64,000 nt of DNA, from assembly GCA_020744225.1 (NCBI GenBank), contig JAGMWG010000005.1:1364001-1428000 (forward strand). Direction: 5' to 3'. The first letter of the stretch is position 1. The number at the start of each line of letters is the position of its first letter. This stretch comes from Paraphoma chrysanthemicola. Lineage: Eukaryota > Ascomycota > Dothideomycetes > Pleosporales > Phaeosphaeriaceae. This document shows, piece after piece, positions 11,209 to 20,655 of the stretch. The notes beneath the pieces were generated by a model. That model did no database searches, was not told the origin of the DNA, and worked only from the letters and a program-made list of their open reading frames with translations. Both the position numbers and the translations under genes were made by a program.

Positions 11209-11979
11209 ATGGCCGCAACGAGCGCGCCCGCAACGGAAGCGGCGAAGAAGCGCGGACGCCCGAAGAAAGTTGTAGTCGATGCTGCAGGGCCGAAGTCAGC
11301 GAAGAAAGCGGGCGTGAAACCAGCCCTGACCAGCGCGAAGGCCACAAAGGCGCAAGAGAGCAACCAAGTGCCTGCGCAGACATTGGCGAAGTCAAACTCG
11401 AATGCGCCCAAGCCCTCCAGGACACCGTCCAACTCGGTCAAACCCCCGCAAACAAGCAAGATAATAGAAGCTGTACGCGCCACAGGGACATTAGGGAAGG
11501 CGACTACAACAGCAACGGGAAAGCCAGACGCGACAGCATCATCGCGACCGTCAACGGCACCAACACCAGCGACGCCCTCGAATACCTCAATACCAGATCC
11601 AACACCACAAGCACAACAAACACCTAAACCCAAGCCTACACCCACCTCAACACGTCCCCCACCACCACCAAATCCCTCGAAACGCACATCCACAATCCCC
11701 CTCCCCTCACGCCCACGCGTCGCGCCCTCCCCATCCCTCGCCAAACCCGCCGCTCCCTCAGCAACACACCACGCAATTCCACGCGCCGTTCCGCCACGCA
11801 CGCGCATCATCGAGCCGACACCCGATATCCGCTTGCCGCCGAAGTATAAACCGGCCGCGAGGCGCGTGACGGCGATTATTGTGGGGATACCGATCATCTT
11901 GGTTGTGGGGTGGGAGTTGTATGGGAGGTGGAAGGGGGAGGTGAGGAAGAAGTGGGGGGAGAAGGGGGAGAGGGTGTGA
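11209..11979 (+). CDS. AT-hook-like, Pro/Thr-rich protein with C-terminal membrane segment
   Basis: Single-exon frame of 256 residues from an ATG in GCAATGG context. Residues 11-20 (AAKKRGRPKK) form an AT-hook-like core (RGRP flanked by Lys), followed by Lys/Ala-rich and then strongly Pro/Thr/Ser-rich disordered sequence with a run of five prolines. Near the C-terminus a hydrophobic stretch (VTAIIVGIPIILVVGWELYG) is a single predicted transmembrane helix, followed by a short basic tail. No enzyme or family domain was recognised. The layout would fit a protein anchored in the ER or inner nuclear membrane with a DNA-contacting N-terminus, but that is inference. The long antisense frame is a shadow of its composition. 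Confidence 0.7.
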   Translation: MAATSAPATEAAKKRGRPKKVVVDAAGPKSAKKAGVKPALTSAKATKAQESNQVPAQTLAKSNSNAPKPSRTPSNSVKPPQTSKIIEAVRATGTLGKATTTATGKPDATASSRPSTAPTPATPSNTSIPDPTPQAQQTPKPKPTPTSTRPPPPPNPSKRTSTIPLPSRPRVAPSPSLAKPAAPSATHHAIPRAVPPRTRIIEPTPDIRLPPKYKPAARRVTAIIVGIPIILVVGWELYGRWKGEVRKKWGEKGERV

Positions 11980-12476
11980 GGCATGAGCGTGATTGGGGAA
12001 AGAAGAGGGAGAGAGAGAAGGATACAGTAAGAGAGGCGTGTGACGATAGACATGGATTTGATGGTGGTGCTTTTGGAGAGTGTTGGGAGCGGCATACACC
12101 ATGCATTGATTGATGCGGATAACATGGACATGCATTATGAACGAAATGGGTTGTAGAAATGTATTATACGTGTAACGAACTATACGACTTCTCTAGGTTA
12201 TATCTAGGATGCGGAAGAATATGTATAACAAATCCCCTCGTGCCGTACGCACGCTTCGTCCCTGCACGTACCTTTAACCCATTCCGCGCTGTGTAGGTAT
12301 GCACGATCCTACCATGCACTGATCCAATTCCTCCTGGACCTAAAAAATCCAGTGTATAACTCCCAAGCATGCGTCTTCGTGTCTATCCAGGTATCCATGC
12401 AGATTGAACAAAGGAAAAGCAAATGTATCGACAAGAAATGCATCGAGGACGCTCAAAAAGTCGCGGGGTTTTGAGC
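11980..12476. other. Convergent intergenic region
   Basis: Between the stops of the AT-hook gene (+) and the lipase gene (-). The first part is purine-rich (GGGGAGAAGGGGGAG-like runs continue past the stop). No gene was seen. Confidence 0.4.
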
Positions 12477-15023
12477 TCACTTCCGCTTCGTCTGACCAGG
12501 GGCGTCTTTGTCGCTGCTCGTCCGTCTCGACAGGAAGCCTTTGGCTCCAGAAGGATTAAGGGCGAATGTCGGAGCGTCAAAACCGGCGGTATCAGCCCGG
12601 TTGCTCGGGCCCGATTGTGGAGAGCTCGAAGAAATTAGTTGCTCCATCGAGTCTTTCGGGTGAAAGAGCTTCCTATACTGAAGCTCCTGCGGACTTGGCT
12701 TGGCCTCTGTCGCAGGTGTCATCCTTAGACTCTCGAGGATGTCGTTTCGGCGTTCAGGCGGTATGGAGACAATGTGTGAAGAGGTGGATGGCGAAAGCCT
12801 ATGAGGTTGGGGATTGGATAATAATGGAATGGGGTATGGAGACGACCAAGATGTAGTACCATAGTTGGAAGGCGAAGTCACTGGGGAGGGAGATAGTTGG
12901 TCGTTGGTCGTGTCAGATTCTGCTTCTGCGTAGTAGTCGCGCTCTGAGGAGTCTTCATCACCGGTAGTTGGTGACAGGATTTGAAAGGCGATCGTGCGAT
13001 TATTCTTGGCTTCGCCAGCCCCTGGCCTCTTCATAGAAGACGTCGCAGGTGGCACGGAATTTTGCGGCGTGAAATGTAGGGTAGATCGAGTCAACAATGG
13101 GCTAGTTGGTGCAGATTTGCGAAGAACTGGGCTGACTGGTTTGAAGTCGACCTGAGATGACTCCATGTGTTGTGACGACCTCGAGCGTTGGTGATGGGCC
13201 AGGTCATTCCCAGCCGATACGGGTCTGCTTGCAGTAGCATGAGGCTCCCGATTTAGTGAGATGACACGTGCTTCAAGCTCGTGTACTGCCTTGTCCAGGG
13301 ACAATTCTATACACACATGGTTATTTATTCGCGACAGTTTCGGCCAGGTTGCTCGCTGTCCAGCCTGCATACAGCCGATCATGTACTCCGGCGTAGGATT
13401 CGAGAGGACTCTGGGAAAGTCTACCATGGAAATTTGTGGGAAGATATTGATGTCGCCGTAATACCGCTGGCTGAGTACAGACGTCAATTTGGTCACAAGG
13501 CTTGGAAAAACGCCCATGTCAACAAGAACCTGCATTCGGTGCACCAGTTCACCGCTGGCGAGGTTAAGGCCTTCCTTCAACCATGACGAGGCCACAGGTA
13601 GCACGGGTGGCTGCCTTGACTCTTCAGCCGTGACCATTTTACCGTCTTTGGTGAGGAAAGGCACCACATGTGGATTGACCTGGGACACGATGAAGTGGTT
13701 GACGTTGAACATCTCAGAGAGCCGTGTCATTGGAAGATCGTTATCGACCGAGCCGTCAATCCACGTTACCTCGGGGTTTGGATCCCAGGGCACAATCTCA
13801 CGCGTCTTGGGGTCTTTTGCTAACAAGGACGCCTTCTTGAAGACAAGAGGTACGGAACAAGATGTGCAGACTGCCGACCAAATGATGACGTTTGGGGCTG
13901 TGACATGGTTCAGCAATCTCGGGAGCTCGAAGTGCGTCGAAGTCGAAACTGGGATGTTAAGCACTCGCTGAGTCCGGTTGTACGCTTCCTTGAAGGTCAT
14001 GTTGCCAAAGATGCCCTGCATGACGCGCATGAGGTGCGAGATATCAAAGGCGCCGCCGGTGGTGAACATGCGGACAACCTTGGAGATGTAGCCTTCATTC
14101 TCGCCAAGCTTCTCAAACACATCAAGATCGCCATAGCAGAACTCGTGCATGACCTCGGGGATCTCGGCGTCTGTCTTGGTACAAAGTACGGCAGCAACAA
14201 TGCTTCCAGCAGAAGCACCAGAGACGATTCGTGGAAGGACCTTGGCATCCCACAGCGCCTTGATGACTCCGATGTGGTTCATGCCAAAGGTGCCACCACC
14301 CGATAAGAGCACAGCAGTGCGTCCAAACGTGGCGCGCACAATCTTGATTTGCTCCAGAATCCTCTGCGCCGGGAGAGGGCACTCGGAGCCTTGCTTTTCG
14401 GAGATGTCCAGCACCAGTGACACAGCCTTGACTACCACATCGAGGTACCTCTCAATCTGCTTCTTGGTGCCGATGAACGAATGCTTGTACAGCTGCTTAT
14501 CGCCAATGCCACCGACTTCGCGCGATAGGTCGGTGCGCAGAAGATGCAGTATCCTCAACAAGTCGTGGTTAAGACACGCGTCTTCCCACTCTCTCAGCCG
14601 GGCAGCAATACCAGCGGCGTCATACTCTGGTGACTCGTCCTCCTCTTTCCAGGGGTTGTTGCCCACCAGGGCGTCGAGCTCCGTGGCAGCGGCATTCCAT
14701 TCGTCGATTGTCTCGGCCTGCAGGTACGGGTTAGCATGTGAAAGCGACGACTGCCAATCTCAGGAACCCACGTTTCTGATGCGCAGTTGCAGCACGGCTA
14801 TGCGATCTGCATACGCCCCGGCCGCATCCGAACCAGGCACGCTGCATTGGTTGCCGACAGCATTGTGCAGCGTGCCAACCGGGTCCCGCACGAGCTGTGC
14901 CAGTGGTGTGAGGAAGCCGCCATAGCTCTTGCTTGTTCGGAGGGCTCGGGGCTGTCGCTGCGTGGCTTTCACGTGCAGTCGTGTGCTGCCTCCCGAGAAC
15001 AGCGTGTCGGTGAGGAGTGACAT
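12477..15023 (-). CDS. Patatin-like triacylglycerol lipase/phospholipase (Tgl3/4/5 class)
   Basis: Exons 15023-14772 and 14717-12477, intron 14718-14771 (GTGGGT to CTGCAG, branch TGCTAAC), product about 830 residues. The N-terminal region with paired Trp/Glu-rich helices (AETIDEWNAAATELDAL) matches the DUF3336 segment found before the patatin domain in this class. The patatin core has the oxyanion loop LSGGGTFG (about 222), nucleophile motif GASAG (about 251-255) and catalytic Asp in WIDGSVDNDLP (about 405), where DGS replaces the plant DGG as in yeast Tgl enzymes. The C-terminal 300 residues are Ser/Pro-rich and probably disordered. Family members work on lipid droplets in triacylglycerol breakdown and lysophospholipid acylation. 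The exact yeast counterpart cannot be fixed by eye. Confidence 0.88.
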
Positions 15024-16543
15024 GGAGACTCAGGGTTCGCCATGCGCGACTGCCTTTGTGACGGCGTGGTCGGGGCCGGGAGAGTATCGGAAGCGTTTGG
15101 AGGACACAGGCCGATGTCGTGCGAGGGTGGGTGAGATGGTTGTTGGGTGGTTGGTGTCTCTGGGTCGAGCACGAGAAGCGGGTAGTAGGAGGCAGTAGTA
15201 GTGATAGTAGTAGTGGTAGCAGTGAGTACTAGCGTGCTCTCGAAGACGCGGTGTAGGTTCACTGCATGTGGTGGTCATGCGCTGGTAATGCGCGTGGGTC
15301 GCGGAAAGTGCACCGCAATTATGTTCCGCGCACTGCCGATCGAGGAATGTTCGACGGTGACAGGCAGACGGGTGAGCATACGCCATGCGAGGAGCGGACA
15401 TGGAGGCCTAAGTAGGCTCTGGCGCCAGACACTGCCAGCCGTGAAGGGCCATAAGCAAGGATGGATTGAAGCGTGGCACATGAGCCTCGAGCATCGTCAT
15501 GGCCGCAGCCTGCAGCTAGACAAAGACGGCAACTCGCGCCTCGTATCGATAGCACGACCCTCCCAATCCCAGCATGCACAGAGAACAACGCAGCAAATGC
15601 CGGCATTCCGACGTGGGACCTGCAGCACAACTTTGGTACCTACTGCACTCGCTCGCAACCATTTCCTCACCGTGATGACACCGCTGCATTCCACGATTCA
15701 AGTCTCTTGGCCCATGGGAAAGTCTCTGACGCGTACCATCGCACCGTCCAAAATTCCGTGTGGACCGCAAATGGTACGATGTAGCGACGGTCCGCCGACC
15801 GGCGCATGCAGAGTACATCCAACACGGTCATGCCTCAGTGAATCCCACCCTCCACACTGCAGGATTCAGATTCCGGGGGTCGTGGGGTCGCTCTAGCCGC
15901 AGCCATCCTTTCCCCATCGGAGCTGCATCTTCGATTTTGCTTGCGCTTTTCAGGCCACGAGGGCATGTTGCATGAGACAGTCAACACTCGAGGTGCGAGG
16001 CGGTCGTCATCTGGACGCCATGCAGCAGAGGGCTGCTTTCACATGTCACGCTTACTACGACCTGGAAAAAAAATTGCACCACACAAATACAGTTTGGGTG
16101 CACGGGAATGTTAAAATTGCCTCTTGCTCGATAGAATTGTGTTCCGAGCTGCGCTTGAGAACTACTCATCTGCCACTCAGATGCTGTGCACCGATTAACT
16201 CCTGCTCCCACATTACCCCTCGCCTGCTGCAGAATGCCAAATGACCGCCCTAGAACGCCATGCTTGCAATGGAGTAAAGTACTAATACAGGAGAAGTCCA
16301 TGCAAGTAGATCGCGAGAAACAATCAAACGACGGCCCAAAATGGGCCATCTAGACACTCGGGGAGCGCTTGAAGAAGGGTATAAAGGCACCAAAGCCCGG
16401 GAACTTATGCTCACGCTAATATATGCTCCGAATTAAGTCATGCTCAAACACAATGCCATGCACTGGAGGGCGCTCCGTGGTCTGCCCCAAATTGAGTTAG
16501 GTGCGAGATTTTGCAGATCAGTCTTGTCGTGCGCAAACCTCAT
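15024..16543. other. Long GC-rich 5' flank of the lipase gene
   Basis: 1.5 kb between the lipase start and the stop of the next minus-strand gene. Several overlapping frames exist on both strands but none shows domain content or consistent splicing. It contains a TAG/TGG-type trinucleotide stretch listed separately. Confidence 0.4.
15184..15232. repeat. Imperfect (TAG)n microsatellite
   Basis: An imperfect run of TAG/GTAG triplets (TAGTAGTGATAGTAGTAGTGG core) about 160 bases upstream of the lipase ATG. Confidence 0.6.
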
Positions 16544-19233
16544 CTAGTATCCGAGCCGTCCTCTGCTCGCTTGGCTGGCCCGACTTGGACTTGTGCGGCT
16601 CCTCTCGTCTTCCTCGGGCACATCGCTCAGCCTTGTAGGGTGGTGGTGTCGCATACCGACCCACTCATCACCGTACCCATCGCCGCTGTAGTCGGGCTGG
16701 CCAGCCGTGGCATAGCCAGCGCCATGTGAGGGCCCGGCACCCGATGTTGTTGCATAGCCACCAGATGAAGTAGCAGCCGTGCCGTAGCGCTGCAAGTGCT
16801 CAAGCTCCCTACGACGGTCATCCTGGACATCGTACTCATCTGATACAGGTGAGCGGATTGATCGGAACGGGATACGGTGACCTGACTCGTCCAGCATGTA
16901 GTGACCACGCTCGTCAATGGCGTACTCCTCTTCTTCCCCCTCTGATGTCTCGCCGTGCGATGTCACATACGATTGCTCATCCTCTGGGATACTCGCACCC
17001 GGCTGCTCTTGGTGCAGGTACGAGCCGGGTTGCTGATAAAAGGCCTCGGGTCGCGAGCTCGTCGGCTGTACTGGAGCTTGCTGGGCGTTGGTAGTGCGGT
17101 ACTGTTGCTGTACAGGAGCAGGAACCTGGGGCTGCTCGGCTGCTGTGCTGTAGCCGCCAGGTCTTGAAGAGGCGGCAGAAGTGGCTCCAGCCGGCACGTA
17201 GGTGCCCTGGGCGAGTGATGGCGCATCTTGCTCGCGATGGCCACGGCGGGCGCTCTCAGTGAAGGGGTCTGTGTCGGTTGGCGACTGTCCTTCTTCGTAC
17301 GAGTAATGCTGTTCAATGCCACCTCCACCGCTCTGGGCGCCAGCATATGCATCATCACTTCCTATTCCACTTCGGCCCATGCCTTGCGCCATGGGAACGA
17401 CCTGCACGCCGCCAACCAATGTGGGTTGCCCTTCTCTTAGCGAGAATGTACGATCGCGCTCCTCCTGTTCTCGTCGTCCAAGCTCTTCCCAGGCTCGCCG
17501 AGCCTCTTCTTTTGAGATCTGAAGCTCGCGTTTCATTTCCGTTACTGCTCGCTCTGCATTCTTCTTCTCCGTAGCCATTCGTTCCATGTTGGCTTCAGCT
17601 TCGGCACGCGCTTCACGCTCCGTTTCCAGCGTCTTCAATAGCTGCGCCTCTCGCTCCTGTGCCCGCTCCTGCTCCTGGCGGTGCTCATAGAACCATCTTT
17701 GGAATTTGCGCTCAGACGATGCACGTAATCTTTGCAGCTCGACCACGGCATGAAAGAGATTAGCACCTGCAGCAGATAGATCCGTGATCTGCCGCGACAA
17801 TTGCTGGACCAATGGATCTCGCCGAACCTCGTCGGTGTTCTGCTCGAGCTTGCGTATCCAGTACGAGGTGAGGCCTTCCCAGTGCGAGGACAGTTGCTCC
17901 CATCGCTCGAACGCATGCGGAAACGTAGATGTCGTAGAGTCTCGTGGCTGACCAGTTGATGCTGCTGGGGGAGGCGGCCGTTGCGGCGTTGTGGTTGAAG
18001 GCCCGGCTTGTGATGAACTCGCAGCCGCCGAAGGGCGTCTTGCATGCTGGACTGGTGGCGGCCTTCTTGATTCTGCGCTTGGCATGGTAGCGGACTGGTT
18101 TGCTTGGGGTGGCCGAGGATTGGTCGACGAATTTGTTCTTGATCTGGTGTGAGAGGCACCAGCCATGGTGTCTTGAGGCTGACTGGAAGGTGGCATCACC
18201 CGCTCTGGCTGACGTGGTACGCCGGGTGGTGGATACTGGACGTATTGATCGACAGGTCTTTGCGCCGGCTGGGGCTGTCTCTGAGCTCCAGGCTCGGTAC
18301 TTGGGGGTGCTACGCCAGCAGCTGGGGCTCTTCTTTCAGCACTCCTCCTGCGCTCCTCCTCAATCTTTCGCTGCTCTTCTGCTGCTTCGCGTTGCCGGCG
18401 TGCGTTCATGATCATCTGCGGGGTGCGAATATTGGAGCGATCAACCTGCGAGACGGGCACTGGACCGCCCGTGGTGCGCGCGCCGCCATTGGCTGCACGA
18501 CCACCCGTCAGGTCGCTCATCTGCGCGTTCTCTTCCACCAGATCGGGCGTGAACGAGTAGGGGACGCGGATTGCCTCCTCTAGAACAAACCTGATGGCGG
18601 ACGCGGTGCGTCGGGAGATGCGAAGGGCGGGATGGGGCTCGAAGAGCTCGGGATTGCGGGACTCTGAGCGTGCGCGAGGGCGAGAAGGTGATGCCGGATC
18701 CTCAGCGAAGCGGACGAGGCGCTGGGACTGCGACTGTTGAGCGGGCTCGACAGAGCGTGCGCGCTCAAAGTTCGGGGTACGGCGGAGACTGGGAGCTGCA
18801 GAGCCGGTCGAACTCGAGGCTCGCGAGTGGCTGTGCTGGGTGCGATAGAAGTCGGCAGCCTGCTGCTACGCGGTGTGTTAGTACGAGACAGGCGTCGCGG
18901 GAAAGCCGTGTGTACCTGGCGTAGCTGGAGGGATGTGCGGTAGGGGTGGTCGTAGGGGTCGTTGGTCTCGTTACGCGCAGGTTCGTGGTAGGGGAGCAGG
19001 TTGGCGAGCTCTGGGCCGCTGCTCGTCGTCACCGCGAAGCCGACGGCGTGTGCTCAGTGGAAGAGCACCCGTGGGCGCTGTGCACCCGGGTCGAGGACGA
19101 TGGCCCGCGTGTAAATGTCGCGAGGTAAGGTGGGCGGCACGGCACTCGTTATATCGGAATGCGCGTGGTGTGTCGCAATGGCTGGACGATCAGTCAGATT
19201 CAGAGATGGCGGAGGGATTAGCAATGGAGCCAT
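16544..19233 (-). CDS. Coiled-coil, low-complexity hypothetical protein (5' exon has in-frame TGA)
   Basis: Secure exons are about 19053-18916 and 18865-16544, joined over a 50-base intron (18866-18915) to give SLQLRQQQAADFYRTQHS. The second exon has a helical block (FVLEEAIRVPYSF), Pro/Gln/Ser-rich disorder, a Glu/Arg-rich coiled coil (about 290-370 of this exon) and a Gly/Tyr-rich tail. There is no ATG in the first secure exon. The only plausible start is the ATG at 19233 (MAPLLIPPPSLNLTD), whose frame runs on in the same phase but meets TGA at 19056-19054. Reading across that codon is smooth (RAIVLDPGAQRPRVLFH, stop, AHAVGFAVTTSSGPELANLL). Either a weak intron removes it (for example a 93-base one ending in CACTGAG) or this copy has a premature stop or base error. 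Function unknown. Confidence 0.68.
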
Positions 19234-20655
19234 TGCTGCGGTGCTCCCAAGGGTCGGGTCGAGATTTGGAGAGGTTGGTGGAGAGGCTGGAGGGTGGCTG
19301 GGAAAACACCATGTGCTCGACTTACAGCTTCACCGACACTTATAGCACGCGCGACCGGATGCACCTCTCTGCACGCGCGATTCGTGCGATTGCGGGCGCT
19401 GCGTTGTTGTCGGCGTGCGTGGTGCTCCAATGCTGCTGCTGGCGGGCAGCGTCACCGAGGACAAGTGAAGCGGGCCTCGATCACGGCGCACAGCTGCAGC
19501 GCCACCGTCCCTGCGCTTCGCGCACCCACGGCCGAAGCGACGAAAGACTCAATTGGCACTGTTCGGGGCGCGCGCGTGCTCACGTCGCGCCAGAAAGGTC
19601 GCGGACGCTGAGAGAGACACGGAGTCTTCACCCGCAGCGCAGCGACAAACGACGAGGAATTTCGCCCGTGGGGAGGTGCAGATGCATTGACCGGCAAACG
19701 TGCATGCAAGCGACGGCTGGTGTCAGCAAATTAGGCCAGCGCCGGCGTCGAGCTGTCGAGGTGATGAGGTTCATCCATGATGATGCCGCATGGTGAGTTG
19801 GCAGCTCAAACTAAGCCGGATGCGCACCGTCCTGGGGGCCAAGGCAGAGCGAGCAGGAAGAGTCCAGCGCTGTTCTAGGTCAAGGCAGAAAAAACAAGGC
19901 ACACGGATTGGAGTCTTGCACAGAGTGTCCGGAGCGCAGTAGGAGCTGACATCTGATGCGCGAGCTCTTCATCGCAGGACATGCGGTTACCTCATCCAAG
20001 CTGTCTGTACCGTGCGCCAATCAGGAGCCCACATTGCTGTTTGCCAGAGACGGCCGTCTCCTCGTCCCGTCGCTCCCGTACCGGCCCGGTGCGCAGTTGT
20101 TTGGTGTTTCGCCACGAGACTAGAAGTACCACCGTTTGCAGCCATGCTACCGTCGCCATCACGTTCGACTTCTTTGTGAAGGCACAGCTATGGGATCTCA
20201 ACATCACGCTTCAACTCAGACTGGAGTGCATCTTAGCACCTTCGCTCGCATATTGACCCCTGGAGCTTGCAGCGAGGTGCATGGAGAGGCTGGTCTCGCC
20301 AATAGAACATGCCGTGCGAGTCACGTTTCCAGAACTCAATTTGAAAGGATCAACCGTGCTGTCAGCAATAATTAGCCCTTCGTGCCTTCTGTTGTCGGAG
20401 GTTGAAGGCCAGGTATACAACATCACGTGTATGCTTACATAAGCCGCTAGCCATGGCCGACACATTGCAAAGCCATCGCACATGTCGGGACCACCACAAC
20501 GTTTACATCACGCTGGAAGTATGTAGGAATGAGCTTGCAAGAATTTATACTTTTTACATGCATCTATACAAGCCGTGGTATATAAGAAACGTTGTTCAAT
20601 CATCAACACAAGATCCACTCCTGCACCTCTACTCTCTTACACTAGGAAACTACAT
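19234..20655. other. Intergenic region with GC-rich 5' flank
   Basis: 1.4 kb between the coiled-coil gene start and the chitinase stop. A GC-rich half (19.3-20.1 kb) is followed by more AT-rich sequence towards the chitinase 3' end. Frames on the + strand are long only because of high GC; no domain was recognised. Confidence 0.4.

Noticed and set aside
11169..12131. Long minus-strand frame (320 codons) opposite the AT-hook gene
   Set aside because: Gly/Val-rich shadow of the Pro/Thr-rich gene on the other strand; no domain.
18933..19796. Plus-strand frame of 287 codons
   Set aside because: GC-rich antisense of the coiled-coil gene's 5' exons running into the intergenic region; no ATG-supported protein character.
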